From: an uncultured Gammaproteobacteria bacterium
GTDB lineage: Bacteria > Pseudomonadota > Gammaproteobacteria > Enterobacterales > Psychrobiaceae
NCBI GenBank assembly: GCA_913060565.1
Contig: CAJXRU010000023.1
Span: 1-40,890, forward strand
DNA length: 40,890 nt
Direction: 5' to 3'
The translations under genes and the position numbers were made by a program. Shown here one piece after another: positions 11,329 through 21,282 of the stretch. Each line of letters begins with the position of its first letter. Position 1 is the first letter of the stretch. The notes under the pieces are model-generated. The model was given only the letters and a program-made list of their open reading frames with translations. It had not been told where the DNA came from and ran no database searches.

Positions 11329-11637
11329 CCCCGTCATTTATCGCCTTAAATTATAAATTTCCCAACATTAAAATCAGGGATGATTTTTATTCATACAGTC
11401 CCTGTATTCACCTCTTCGAGGCCAGCTTCGCAGTTAAAATTTGTTCCAGACAAATTTTTAAATATTTGCCGCAGGCGACTGCATGGATGCAGGAGGTAGA
11501 GCAACGCAGGAGCAGTTGCCGAGATGCGGATCAAATACGATGTTGAATAGGAAATTTATCATTTAAGATCTGGCGATAAATTTGCGTGTCGCCTTTCTTT
11601 TGGTTACTTTTCTTTGGCGAAGCAAAGAAAAGTAACT
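11329..11637 (-). repeat. MITE-like dispersed repeat, copy 1 (long form)
   Basis: Fills most of the 426-base gap between the MATE and HD-GYP genes. Bases 11588-11637 are the exact reverse complement of 21006-21055 (50 of 50). They contain a 14-bp perfect stem, GTTACTTTTCTTTG with CAAAGAAAAGTAAC. Homology continues leftward through an ATTTATCGCC...TAAAT...ATAAATT segment. The left end (11329-11361) carries the same motif inverted, so the body is bounded by imperfect inverted repeats of about 30 bp. This copy holds an extra internal stretch (about 11400-11520) absent from copy 2. No open frame. Confidence 0.8.
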
Positions 11638-11703
11638 GGTGTGCTATCCGTGAACTAAAGTGAGTGGGATAACCAATTAGCACATCATAAAATACTGCGA
11701 AAG

Positions 11704-14700
11704 TTAAACAGTAGATTCAGCTACCTCAACTTTACTACGAAGATACTTACTAACATCCACTGCATCCACCTGTGCCTCCGGCATACACTGCTTCGCATAT
11801 TCTTTATAAATCCCACTGGTAAGCAACAACTCAAACAAGTCGATATCTACATGCTCGTCCAACGCCATTTTATGCAGAATATCAATAGCGACACTCACTG
11901 GTTTTGCTTTCTTGTACGGTCTGTCTGCCGCCGTTAATGCTTCAAAGATATCGGCGATAACTAACACGCGCTCTGGCATTGATAAATCATCGGCGCTGAG
12001 TTTTCGTGGGTAACCTGTTCCTTTGAGGGTTTCATGGTGAGTTGAAGCATAACGCGAAACACGGGATAGCTCCGGCGGCAATGGCAAGGCTTCCAACATT
12101 TTAATCGTGCTAATGACATGTTCGTTGATGATATATCGGTCTTCCGCTGTTAAGGTGCCGCGGCCAATTGACAGGTTATACACCTCGCCTTGGTTGCTGA
12201 CGTATTGCGGCACTTCCATCTTAATTTCAAATTCAGGTGGGAATTCAACTGGTTTAACCCGGTATTCGATATGCTCACTTTTGTCTGCTAGCAACGATTC
12301 CGTTACTGGTAAAGGTTTGTCGCTCATGTCTAATTTACTTTCTTCGACGGGGGATAGACCAAGACGATTATCAAAATAGCGCTGCCATGTTATTTCTTTG
12401 AGGCTGTTAAGACGCTTAATATGCGCTTCATCCATAAACTCGCCGCCCACATTAGCTTGCGCAACAAAAGCAAAGTCTTCACGCAGTTGTTTTCGATTAT
12501 TGTTGAGTGCTTGTTTCAATTGCGCTTGGCGCTCTGGTGTTTTAGCGACTTGTTTAAGGTATTCAATTTCGGTATCCCGCCACAACACTTCGAAACGCAT
12601 GCGAATTTCGTGGATACGGTTGTAAATCACTTCTAATTTGGTGCCTTTGTCGACAATATGCACCGGTGTGGTTATTTTTCCGCAATCGTGAAGCCAAGCG
12701 GCAATAGTAAACTCGCGGATCTCATCGTCATTTTTGAACTCGAAATCAGCAAACACGCCGTCTTTTGATTCGCTAGCAGCTTGAGCCAGTTGTAGGCCAA
12801 GCTCCGGCACGCGCTCACAGTGACCGCCCGTATAATGAGACTTGTCATCGATAGCCTGCGAGATAATCTTGATAAAGGAGTCGAGTAAGTTTTGCTGCTC
12901 CTTTTCATGTTGCTCGATAGAACTTGCCATATCGATCATCGACAACGACAGTTGCTCTAACTCTATAATGCTGCTTGGCGTATGCTCAACCTTACCAAAT
13001 TGTCGCTGTTTTATTTTTTCGTTTTGACGTGAAAGCTGGCGAATAGGCGCCACAATAGGTGACACAAAAGCGCCAGTAAGCAATAACATCAACAATAAAC
13101 AAAGTGCGGTGATAATGATTGACCATTTTATTTCAAGCAGGCTTTCACCTAACACTTCATTCACAGGCATAATCACCGAGAAGGTATCATTGCTACCGGT
13201 CATTGGCTTAATGTAGATAAAGTAAGACTTACCGTCGATATCAATCATGTTCATTCTATGATGATATTCAGACTCCCGCGCTAAGGTAATTAGTTGATAG
13301 TAAGGTACAACACCATTGGAACTCGTCCCGGCTTTTTGCTGTTCACTCACACCCCATTTCTTATCCAGATTCAGCTTAAGTTGCGGCGTAATTTGATCAA
13401 GACCTAAGTTAATAATCTCAACCAACTGCGGATCTTTTGCCACAACATGAAGCGTGCTCGGCACAGTCACTTCTCCAAAATCTAGCGCAGGGTGAAACGT
13501 AATGCCTTCAATGAAAAACTGCTGCGCCGTGTGTTGCAAAATCAATTGACTATCAATACCCGCAAATGCGCTGCCTTGTCGCACTTCTTCAATAACATCT
13601 TTTAGCAGAGGTACTTCTTTGAGCGTAATTTGTGGGTAGTTATTACGTAGAATATTGCTAAATGACCAACCATGAGTGATGGCTACAGTTTTTCCAAATA
13701 GCTGATTAATTGATGATATTTCAGCGACGTTCGGCGCAGTTATGACAGAAAATGGCATATCCATAATGGTATTTGATAAATGTCCAAACGCTTTGTTTTC
13801 TTCATTATCATAAACTGCAGGCAATGCATCTAGTTTACCACTGCCGTACATGCTCATTAATTCTGGCCATGTGTGGCCATTAACAAACTCAAAGTCTATT
13901 CCTGTGGTGGCCGCCACAATATTAAGCACATCGATTGCATACCCTTGCGGCTTGCCCGCAATGGAGAAGTCGATTGGAGACCAATCCGTTGAGTTTGAAA
14001 CCTTCACTGGACCATGCGCGGTTAAATAGGCTCGTTGAGCATCGTTTAACTCAACAGACGCCACTTGAGACAATGACGCTTGAAGCTCGCTCTTTTGATT
14101 ACTAGCAATGATTTCACCCGTTTCTTGATAAAGGAAAATCTCCCCTTCATCGCTAAGTTTTTGTTTCTTTAGGTAGGTAGATAACGAAGAAAGTGCAATA
14201 TCGATGGCGACAACATTATTAGAGTTAGGAATAATCGTGGAATATGTTTGACCCGGTGACTGTAAACTTTTAAATAAATAGGGCGATGTTTTATGCACAT
14301 CACCGTTAAGAGCATTTGAATACCATGGCCTTGTTCGCACATCATACTCACTCATTTCAACATGGCTAACCCGTAGCTGAAATGTTGCATCATAATAGGC
14401 CGTTGTTCGAAGGCGTTGTCCTTGTTGTTCGTTAACATTCACAACCAACCAGCGATCACTAGGCGCCGCATTAAGGTTGCGGCGTACATCATTACTTAAT
14501 GCTAGATTGATGACTTGATAAAGATCGCCATTCTCAAAGCCAATAATGGCAGAATAAAAACTTGATGAACTTTGTAATACTTGGGCAAAAATTTGCTGCG
14601 TAACATCACCAAGTTCATTGTTTTGAACAAGACTTGGGATCTGCGCCAACGAGCGAGTAGATTGAGTTGCTTGAGTGTCTATACGTTGCAGATAGTCTGC

Positions 14701-14880
14701 TGTTTGAGAAGCCGTTGTGTCGTAATAATTAAAAGCCGACTCCGTGGCCATCTTTTTACTAAAGTAATATTGCAGCCCCAATGCGATACCCACAATCAAC
14801 ACATTGGTTAAGATAAACACACTTAACACGGCCAATCTAATGGTAAATTTATACTGCAAATTTTTGATCGTTAGAGACAT
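11704..14880 (-). CDS. dCache / SBP_bac_3 / HD-GYP c-di-GMP phosphodiesterase
   Basis: 1058-residue membrane sensor. One N-terminal helix (about 15-38), a periplasmic double-Cache-like domain (about 45-270; DVRTRPWYSNAL is the Cache core), a complete bacterial solute-binding type 3 domain (about 276-520), a second membrane helix near 585-606, a HAMP-like linker, then a cytoplasmic HD-GYP domain. Catalytic residues are intact: H731-D732 in LHDCGK, H948-H949-E950 and GTGYP (954-958), then DIFEALTAADRPYK. The HD and HHE-GYP motifs are about 217 residues apart because of a large charged insertion (about 750-900), much longer than usual. It should degrade c-di-GMP in response to an amino-acid-like ligand. 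The ATG has AAGGA seven bases upstream. Confidence 0.88.
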   Translation of the reverse strand: MSLTIKNLQYKFTIRLAVLSVFILTNVLIVGIALGLQYYFSKKMATESAFNYYDTTASQTADYLQRIDTQATQSTRSLAQIPSLVQNNELGDVTQQIFAQVLQSSSSFYSAIIGFENGDLYQVINLALSNDVRRNLNAAPSDRWLVVNVNEQQGQRLRTTAYYDATFQLRVSHVEMSEYDVRTRPWYSNALNGDVHKTSPYLFKSLQSPGQTYSTIIPNSNNVVAIDIALSSLSTYLKKQKLSDEGEIFLYQETGEIIASNQKSELQASLSQVASVELNDAQRAYLTAHGPVKVSNSTDWSPIDFSIAGKPQGYAIDVLNIVAATTGIDFEFVNGHTWPELMSMYGSGKLDALPAVYDNEENKAFGHLSNTIMDMPFSVITAPNVAEISSINQLFGKTVAITHGWSFSNILRNNYPQITLKEVPLLKDVIEEVRQGSAFAGIDSQLILQHTAQQFFIEGITFHPALDFGEVTVPSTLHVVAKDPQLVEIINLGLDQITPQLKLNLDKKWGVSEQQKAGTSSNGVVPYYQLITLARESEYHHRMNMIDIDGKSYFIYIKPMTGSNDTFSVIMPVNEVLGESLLEIKWSIIITALCLLLMLLLTGAFVSPIVAPIRQLSRQNEKIKQRQFGKVEHTPSSIIELEQLSLSMIDMASSIEQHEKEQQNLLDSFIKIISQAIDDKSHYTGGHCERVPELGLQLAQAASESKDGVFADFEFKNDDEIREFTIAAWLHDCGKITTPVHIVDKGTKLEVIYNRIHEIRMRFEVLWRDTEIEYLKQVAKTPERQAQLKQALNNNRKQLREDFAFVAQANVGGEFMDEAHIKRLNSLKEITWQRYFDNRLGLSPVEESKLDMSDKPLPVTESLLADKSEHIEYRVKPVEFPPEFEIKMEVPQYVSNQGEVYNLSIGRGTLTAEDRYIINEHVISTIKMLEALPLPPELSRVSRYASTHHETLKGTGYPRKLSADDLSMPERVLVIADIFEALTAADRPYKKAKPVSVAIDILHKMALDEHVDIDLFELLLTSGIYKEYAKQCMPEAQVDAVDVSKYLRSKVEVAESTV

Positions 14881-15117
14881 CAGACATCCTTTCTTCAGCT
14901 AGTATCGAGGCTTCAGCCCTCTCTAACCAAACTTAACTACTTGAGATTCCATATTGGTACTTATGTAGTATCTTCTGAATGTTGTCTATAAATCAAGCAG
15001 TTTAATATTTTTAATTGATTGATATCAGAAGATCATTCATCGCGTTCAGGAGAGGTTAATCATTAAAACTTCACATTAGCTAGCTTAAAATTACAGCATA
15101 TTATAAGGATGTAACAA

Positions 15118-15429
15118 ATGGCTAAACCCCTTTTGCTTTTAAGCACACTATTATGTGTTGGACTAACAGGATGTATCGTCAAACCCAACTTCGAATCAAG
15201 TTATCACAGTGAATGTAATATCACCCAGAAACGCATCACGTTAAGTGTTGAAGAAGTAGCCGAGTTTGATGCTCGCGCTTGCAATGGAAAACACGACTGT
15301 AAAGCAGCAATTGTCACGCAATTTGTCACGGCAGGCCTATCACTGCCAGTAAGCGCCATCATTTCAGGCTCAATAGCGTTAGTAGGCAACTCTCTATATT
15401 GGCTCCAAGAGGAAAAATGTGAGGCATAA
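15118..15429 (+). CDS. Small lipoprotein of unknown function
   Basis: 103 residues with lipobox GLTGC (Cys19) after a hydrophobic signal. The mature part has cysteines in ECN, ACN, DCK and the last residues KCEA, and a hydrophobic glycine/serine-rich stretch (AGLSLPVSAIISGSIALVG) that may be a second membrane segment. AAGGA lies upstream of the ATG. It converges with the SPFH gene and shares the following hairpin. The 14881-15117 gap upstream contains only promoter-like AT-rich sequence. No family recognised. Confidence 0.7.
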   Translation: MAKPLLLLSTLLCVGLTGCIVKPNFESSYHSECNITQKRITLSVEEVAEFDARACNGKHDCKAAIVTQFVTAGLSLPVSAIISGSIALVGNSLYWLQEEKCEA

Positions 15430-15431
15430 AA

Positions 15432-15453
15432 AAGGCGCTCAATCGAGCGCCTT
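15432..15453 (-). terminator. Strong intrinsic terminator, mainly for the SPFH gene
   Basis: AAGGCGCTC / GAGCGCCTT is a perfect 9-bp GC-rich stem with an AATC loop. On the minus strand it is followed by six T (A-run at 15428-15433), giving a strong terminator 30 bases after the SPFH stop. On the plus strand it ends in TTAAAAATT, so it may also stop the lipoprotein transcript weakly. Confidence 0.85.
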
Positions 15454-15482
15454 AAAAATTGGCTTAAAGAGAGAAGAAAAAC

Positions 15483-16394
15483 CTATTTTTGTTTCATGTT
15501 CCAAAGCACACTCTGGTCACTGCCCATCATAGTGGTTGGCATCTTGCCATCCCATTGTTGAGCGCGCATATAATCAACCAATACTTTGTTTGCTTTAATC
15601 GCTTCTGCTTTTTTCTGAATAGCTTCAGCTTCAGCCAAACCTTTAAGACGTATCGCTTCAGCCTCTGATTTAGCGTTAGTTAAAATGGCGTAAGCTGAAC
15701 CATCTGCACGGGCTTTGTCGGCGTCACGCGCCGCTTCAGCGGTATTTACATCACGTTGTGCTTCAAGCTTTTGACGCTCTAAACGATGCTTTTCTGCTTG
15801 TGCTAAGTTCTTTTCAGTTTGCTTTGTTTCAATGCTTTGCAAGTATTTTGGTGGCAATACTAAGTTTTCGATTTGTACACTATCAAGCTTTACAGGAAAT
15901 TCTTCCATGGTTGCTAGCAGCGTTTCTTCGATTTTTTGAATGACTTGCCCACGGTTTTGAACAATTTGTTCCGCTTTATATCGCGCTAACGCATCTTTGG
16001 CAGCACTGCGTAAACGTGGATCAAGAATGCGATTCTCGAACTGCTCTAAACCGCCATAGTTTTTATAAAGCTGAAAAGCTTCAGGGCGAATGACTGTCCA
16101 GTTTACTGATACTTCAGCACCAACAGGCATTTGCTCGAAGGTAGATGCTTTCAATTTTTCAGCATTCTTACGCGTACGAATTTCCAACTCTTCAACGGTA
16201 TCAGCAAATGGTAATTTAAAGTGCAAACCAGGGTTTACCTGCTCTGTCGCTTCACCAAATCGTTTGACGATGCCAACATGACCTTCATCAATGGTATAAA
16301 ACACCATCCAAATGGCTAAAATTGCTGGCACCACAATCGCAAGCTTTGATGCGTGTTTAAGTGGGTTCGGTGTTTTTACTTTCAAATTAGGCAT
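15483..16394 (-). CDS. SPFH/Band-7 (prohibitin-like) membrane protein
   Basis: 303 residues. One N-terminal membrane helix (about 18-35) leads into an SPFH domain (VGIVKRFGEATEQVNPGLHFKLPF at about 44-68) and a long alanine/glutamate/lysine coiled coil (about 185-275). This is prohibitin architecture. Bacterial prohibitin-like proteins assemble into ring or cage complexes in the inner membrane and often regulate proteases or lipid domains; the substrate here is unknown. It lies 23 bases after the chemoreceptor stop on the same strand, so it is probably co-transcribed, and ends at a strong terminator. Confidence 0.9.
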   Translation of the reverse strand: MPNLKVKTPNPLKHASKLAIVVPAILAIWMVFYTIDEGHVGIVKRFGEATEQVNPGLHFKLPFADTVEELEIRTRKNAEKLKASTFEQMPVGAEVSVNWTVIRPEAFQLYKNYGGLEQFENRILDPRLRSAAKDALARYKAEQIVQNRGQVIQKIEETLLATMEEFPVKLDSVQIENLVLPPKYLQSIETKQTEKNLAQAEKHRLERQKLEAQRDVNTAEAARDADKARADGSAYAILTNAKSEAEAIRLKGLAEAEAIQKKAEAIKANKVLVDYMRAQQWDGKMPTTMMGSDQSVLWNMKQK

Positions 16395-16417
16395 TATCCA
16401 TCCTTGATGTATTTAAA

Positions 16418-18337
16418 TTACTGCTTTTCAAATTGGGCGACGAGTATATCAAGATTCTCGGCTAAGTTATTAATATTAGTCGCATCGGTAGCAATTTGCT
16501 CAATACTCTGATTTTGCTGATGTGTACCTTGCTGCATAGTTTGCATGCTGCTAGAAATTTGCGCCACACTTGCTGATTGAGCTTCGGTTGCACCAGCAAC
16601 GCTTTTATTCGTTTCGTAAACACTTTCAACATGATTTTTATTGGTAAGTAACACTTCCTGTGCATTACTAAACGAATCACTCGCCGTTGAAGATTGACCA
16701 ATAATAGCCTCAATTTCAGTAACAGCTAATTTAGAATTACGTTGTAAATCGTCCATGATGTTTTGAATTTCATCAGTCGACTCTGTTGTTTTAGATGCAA
16801 GGTTTCTAACTTCATCAGCAACGACTGAGAACCCACGTCCATGCTCGCCAGCTCGAGCTGCTTCAATAGCCGCATTTAATGCGAGAAGATTGGTTTGGTC
16901 TGAAATACTCTTTATCACGCCTAATGCATTAGCAATGGTTTCTGTACGACCCGTTAAGTTAGTAATTACGGTTGCCACGTCACCAATTTTTGAAGAGAGA
17001 TCAGAAAGTTCATCATGTGTTTTGGAGACCAAGACACTCATTGCTTCATCATTTTCAGCAATCACTTTTGATGTTTCTAGTGCTTGTGATGCACTACCAG
17101 CAACGTCCACTAACATATTGTCAATTTGAGTAATGGCTTGAGAAACTTCTTCTACTTGCAACCCGTTATCGGCGGCATTAAGTGATGTTTCTTGTGCTTG
17201 ATGCTGCAGCGATACCACATAATCTTTAAGTTGATGACTATTTCGAGCAATCTCAACGAAGGCTGTTTGCAGGTTATTTGCGAAGGCATTGTAACCACGC
17301 GCGACAGCAACTAGTTCTTTCTGTCCTTGTTCTGGCATGCGATATGAAATATCAGCATCACCCTGCCCAAGATCAGAAAACAATTTAGCCATACTTAAAA
17401 TAGGCTTACTCAGGCTGTTGGCAATAAAGTAGGCAAAAACCGTTGCCAATAACATGGCCACCAACACCCACATAAAGATACTAAACGTTGCTTTGTTTAA
17501 CGAAGCAAACATTTCTTGTGCAGGCACCTGCGCAACAACATACCATTTCATACTTGGAATAAAGCTGCTAACAACAATGAAATCTTCACCATCGATAGTC
17601 GTGTGAGTTAGATTGAAATCAGTTTGGTTTAACAGTTCATTGGCTGTCGTACCATTATATAGAGAAGCTAATGTTGCTTTGCCTAAAAGGCTACGGTCGC
17701 GATGTAATTGAACACCGCCTTTTTCATCAACCAGATATACAAAACCCGTCTTCTCTAATTTAAAACCATTAAGCAGATTAACAACATCAGCAAACGAGCG
17801 AGAAACGCCACTTAATCCGGTGCCGCTAGGCTGTTGGTGATTAACAAATAAATCGACACGATCACTGTCTGGATAGGCATAAATACTGACCATGCTTTCT
17901 TGGCCACTTTCGACATAGCGATAGAACCAGCCGTCGACATTATCGTCTTGTAACTGACGTAGAAAGCCGTCTTGATTCCAATAATCTGCTGTTTGACGGT
18001 TAGCAAACGACACATTACTCAGTTGATATTCGCGCTGAATACGCCCCAGTTTATTAAGAAGCTTTTCTTCACCAGCAGTAGATTTATCGCCAGTGTTCCA
18101 ATCTAATAGAAACTCATCGTTAGCGACCTGCTTGGAAACCGTCAACATTATTGATATTTGACGATCAATAGTGAGGTTTATTTGTTTAATGATGTTCGGC
18201 AATTCATTATTAAGAACACGTTGCTCAATAATCGATTTTGCTGTGCTTTGGCTGAATATGCCAATAAAAATTGAGGTAACAGTTACTACTAGCACCAAGA
18301 GGAATACAATTTTTTGTTTTATAGATAAATTATTCAT
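16418..18337 (-). CDS. Methyl-accepting chemotaxis protein with Cache sensor
   Basis: 639 residues. Membrane helix 1 (about 8-30), a periplasmic dCache-like sensor (about 35-275, with a [13 protein letters not shown] strand and [15 protein letters not shown]), membrane helix 2 (about 285-308), HAMP, then a long signalling coiled coil. The hairpin tip is canonical: [20 protein letters not shown], followed by [15 protein letters not shown], which docks CheA and CheW. No CheR-docking pentapeptide is visible at the C-terminus (ends VAQFEKQ). No other chemotaxis gene is nearby, so it is an orphan receptor feeding a distant array. Ligand unknown. Confidence 0.95.
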   Translation of the reverse strand: MNNLSIKQKIVFLLVLVVTVTSIFIGIFSQSTAKSIIEQRVLNNELPNIIKQINLTIDRQISIMLTVSKQVANDEFLLDWNTGDKSTAGEEKLLNKLGRIQREYQLSNVSFANRQTADYWNQDGFLRQLQDDNVDGWFYRYVESGQESMVSIYAYPDSDRVDLFVNHQQPSGTGLSGVSRSFADVVNLLNGFKLEKTGFVYLVDEKGGVQLHRDRSLLGKATLASLYNGTTANELLNQTDFNLTHTTIDGEDFIVVSSFIPSMKWYVVAQVPAQEMFASLNKATFSIFMWVLVAMLLATVFAYFIANSLSKPILSMAKLFSDLGQGDADISYRMPEQGQKELVAVARGYNAFANNLQTAFVEIARNSHQLKDYVVSLQHQAQETSLNAADNGLQVEEVSQAITQIDNMLVDVAGSASQALETSKVIAENDEAMSVLVSKTHDELSDLSSKIGDVATVITNLTGRTETIANALGVIKSISDQTNLLALNAAIEAARAGEHGRGFSVVADEVRNLASKTTESTDEIQNIMDDLQRNSKLAVTEIEAIIGQSSTASDSFSNAQEVLLTNKNHVESVYETNKSVAGATEAQSASVAQISSSMQTMQQGTHQQNQSIEQIATDATNINNLAENLDILVAQFEKQ

Positions 18338-18456
18338 GTCACCAACTGCTTCAATACATTATGGGTGAATTTAAACACCATTATAATAATAAAGTATTAT
18401 ACAAATATAATAACTAGTTATAAAAAACTAATCAGTCGATGCTAACACAAAAATTA

Positions 18457-18957
18457 TTAGTCCTTAGGATCTTGTGGATTATTTTTATTGTTTAATTGAA
18501 AATCGTGATCTTTGTTCACAAATTCACCGTCGATGATATCTTCAGACTGCGATTGATGAGATGAAAATCCTTGATTAAATGGCTGCTGTGACGCCATGTT
18601 TTTAATGATGATTCGCGCTAATAATTTGTTAGCAAAGAATTGACGGCTAAATGGCAGCAATAAAATAAGACCTAAGAAATCGGTTACAAATCCTGGAGTT
18701 ACTAGCATAACACCTGCAATCGCTAGCATCACACCTTCAATAACTTCTTGTCCAGGTTGCTCGCCTTGTTGCATTTTTTTCTGAGCATTCATCAATGTTT
18801 GCAGCCCTTGGCTACGCACTAAAGACGCCCCAACGGCGGCTGTTAATATAACCAAGGCAACAGTGGTAAATGCGCCCAATTGCTCACCAACTTCAATAAG
18901 TACAGTGATTTCAATAACTGGTACCACGATAAAAATAAAAAATAGAATGAATAACAC
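18457..18957 (-). CDS. fxsA: FxsA family inner-membrane protein
   Basis: About 166 residues from the chosen start. Typical FxsA pattern: hydrophobic N-terminus with VPVIEITVLIEVG, the ILTAAVGASLVRSQGL segment, a conserved GVMLVTPGFVTDFLGLILLLP hairpin, and a variable hydrophilic tail. E. coli FxsA (suppressor of F exclusion of T7) binds the F plasmid PifA and relieves exclusion; its housekeeping role is unknown. The frame opens at a TTG at 18969, but GTG 18955-18957 has GAGG (plus-strand CCTC 18964-18967) six bases upstream and begins just before the hydrophobic helix, so that start is used. fxsA usually lies next to groES in gammaproteobacteria; here the two are separated by about 9 kb. Confidence 0.92.
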   Translation of the reverse strand: MLFILFFIFIVVPVIEITVLIEVGEQLGAFTTVALVILTAAVGASLVRSQGLQTLMNAQKKMQQGEQPGQEVIEGVMLAIAGVMLVTPGFVTDFLGLILLLPFSRQFFANKLLARIIIKNMASQQPFNQGFSSHQSQSEDIIDGEFVNKDHDFQLNNKNNPQDPKD

Positions 18958-19156
18958 GTTACACCTCAATTAATTGCTTAATGGTTTGCTACATTTTTTT
19001 GTCGCATAGTTTGGATATGGGGTCATTTTATGTCAATTCAATGGAATTATTACTGCAAATCCAAGGTCAATAATTCACGAGCATCAAAGCTCAGGATAAG
19101 TTACTATTACGTCGTTATTTTTTACCTACTTTAGGTATAGAGGAAACATCAATTTC

Positions 19157-20935
19157 ATGATTAAGCGTTTACTACTTGCTAGCACATTGCTATTGCTAAC
19201 CTTTACAGTTCAAGTTGGCCAAGCAGCAACCGGATTTAGCGATTTATTTTCACAAGGCCCGAAGTTTCTTCCGCAAGAACAAGCCTTCATTTTCAGCTTC
19301 TCTCAGCAGCAAGATCGAGTAATCATTCGCTGGCGGATCACTGATGGTTATTATCTCTATAAAGAAAAATTCGAATTAACGAGCCCTACTAGTGCCATTA
19401 GCGATATTCAATTGCCGAAAGGTGAAGCGCATTACGATGAATATTTTGGCGAGCAAGAAGTTTATCGCGACGACGTTGAGTTTTCCTTTTCTGTTGCAGA
19501 TAAGTCTAAAGATCATGAAATAACACTGGCGTATCAAGGCTGTGCCGATGCTGGGCTGTGTTATCCACCAAGTAAAATATCACTATTTTTTGATCCAAGT
19601 TTTATCTCAACCCAAATACTCGAAGCACCTGCGTCAAACGAACTGTTAGCGCCAGTTAGCGAGCAAGACATGTTTGCCAGCTGGATTAGCGACAAAACTC
19701 TGTTTTGGTCTCTATTAGCATTTTTCGGTTTAGGTATTGGCTTAGCGTTTACACCTTGTGTGTTCCCAATGTACCCAATTTTGTCTGGCATCATTGTTGG
19801 TGCTGGCAAACAAATATCGACCAAACAAGCGTTCATGCTGTCATTTGTTTATGTGCAAGGCATGGCACTTACCTATTCTATTTTAGGGTTGGTCGTCGCG
19901 TCACTTGGTCTACAATTTCAAGCGCTATTTCAGCACCCAGTCGTATTAGGCTCACTGGCTGTTTTATTTACTTTCCTAGCCGCTTCAATGTTTGGTTTTG
20001 TTAATTTACAACTCCCAAGTAGCTGGACAGAAAAGCTTAACGATGTGTCAAACAAACAACAAGGCGGTAAATTATTTAGTGTCTTTATGATGGGGGTAAT
20101 CTCCGGTCTGGTTGCTTCACCGTGCACGACAGCACCGCTATCTGGCGTATTAATTTACGTCGCGCAATCCGGCGATTTGCTATTAGGCGGCGTCACGCTT
20201 TACGCACTATCGTTAGGCATGGGTATACCACTTTTAATCATGGGCGCGTCTGGCGGTAAACTCTTACCAAAAGCTGGTGCATGGATGGACGTTGTCAAAG
20301 GCGCATTCGGTTTCATGTTGTTGTCGGTTGTTGTGGTATTACTGGGACGCTTTATTGACGAGCTATGGGTAAATATGGCGTGGAGCGTATTAGGTATTAG
20401 CTTTGCAACTTACCTACTGCATCACAATCAGTTCACTAACGCCAGCGTCGGCAAAAGCATTCGCTTAGTCGTTTCATTGTTGGTTTTATTTGGCAGTTTA
20501 TTATGGGGCGTCAAGCCTTGGCTGATACCAGCAGCAAGCTTTGTCACCGCCACTAACACACAAGCTCACCACACTGACTTTATTCAAGTCAAAGGCTACG
20601 AAGAGTTACAAGCACAATTGGCTATTGCTAAAGCAGCAGGCAAACCTGTAATGCTAGATTTTTACGCCGACTGGTGTATTGCGTGCAAAGATTTTGAGAG
20701 CAAAACCTTCTCTGATCCTGTCATCAAGGCAACGTTAGACAACATGGTGTTGATTCAAACGGACGTTACCGCCAATGACGCGCTAGATATAGATATTCAA
20801 GATAAGATGACCATATTGGGGTTACCAACCATTATTTTGTTTGATAAAGATGGTAATCCACTGAACAGCAATCGAGTAGTAGGTTTTCAGGGGCCAGAAC
20901 AATTTAAGAAAACGTTAGATTTAGTGAACAATTAG
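19157..20935 (+). CDS. dsbD: Thiol:disulfide interchange protein DsbD
   Basis: Carries reducing power from cytoplasmic thioredoxin across the inner membrane to periplasmic DsbC, DsbG and cytochrome-maturation partners. 592 residues, normal length. Signal peptide (1-23), alpha domain with C129-ADAGL-C135, eight-helix beta domain with C201 (FTPCVFP) and C323 (SPCTTAP), and a periplasmic thioredoxin-like gamma domain with WCIAC (C507, C510). All six redox cysteines are present. Divergent from fxsA; GAGGAAA lies upstream of the ATG. It is followed by the second MITE-like repeat. Confidence 0.97.
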   Translation: MIKRLLLASTLLLLTFTVQVGQAATGFSDLFSQGPKFLPQEQAFIFSFSQQQDRVIIRWRITDGYYLYKEKFELTSPTSAISDIQLPKGEAHYDEYFGEQEVYRDDVEFSFSVADKSKDHEITLAYQGCADAGLCYPPSKISLFFDPSFISTQILEAPASNELLAPVSEQDMFASWISDKTLFWSLLAFFGLGIGLAFTPCVFPMYPILSGIIVGAGKQISTKQAFMLSFVYVQGMALTYSILGLVVASLGLQFQALFQHPVVLGSLAVLFTFLAASMFGFVNLQLPSSWTEKLNDVSNKQQGGKLFSVFMMGVISGLVASPCTTAPLSGVLIYVAQSGDLLLGGVTLYALSLGMGIPLLIMGASGGKLLPKAGAWMDVVKGAFGFMLLSVVVVLLGRFIDELWVNMAWSVLGISFATYLLHHNQFTNASVGKSIRLVVSLLVLFGSLLWGVKPWLIPAASFVTATNTQAHHTDFIQVKGYEELQAQLAIAKAAGKPVMLDFYADWCIACKDFESKTFSDPVIKATLDNMVLIQTDVTANDALDIDIQDKMTILGLPTIILFDKDGNPLNSNRVVGFQGPEQFKKTLDLVNN

Positions 20936-21005
20936 TTAAGGTTCTCAGTATTGTATGATGTGTTTTTAAAGATAGCGCTAACTTTACGTCAGGCGATAAC
21001 ACATC

Positions 21006-21193
21006 AGTTACTTTTCTTTGCTTCGCCAAAGAAAAGTAACCAAAAGAAAGGCGACCCGTCATTTATCGCTCGTCTTAAATAATAAATTGTCTATTCAATA
21101 CCGTATTTAATCCGCATCCCTGCGGAAAATACTAAAAAATCATCCATGATTTTTTTATTGGCCAATTTCTAATTTAAGGCGATAACAAACGGG
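21006..21193 (+). repeat. MITE-like dispersed repeat, copy 2 (short form)
   Basis: Lies in the 347-base gap between dsbD and yhiN. 21006-21055 is identical, reversed, to 11588-11637. The stem GTTACTTTTCTTTG (21007-21020) and CAAAGAAAAGTAAC (21027-21040) encloses CTTCGC. After it comes the ATTTATCGC...CTTAAAT.ATAAATT arm (21060-21090), and at the other end the matching inverted arm AATTT.TAATTTAAGGCGATAA (21165-21186). It is shorter than copy 1 in the middle. The hairpin could also end the dsbD transcript. No gene in the gap. Confidence 0.8.
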
Positions 21194-21282
21194 ACTTTCC
21201 ACGCATTAAATAACTTCTTTCACCTCAAATAAACCTCAATACGTTACATGCACAATCAAATACATTTTATATAGAGAACTAA

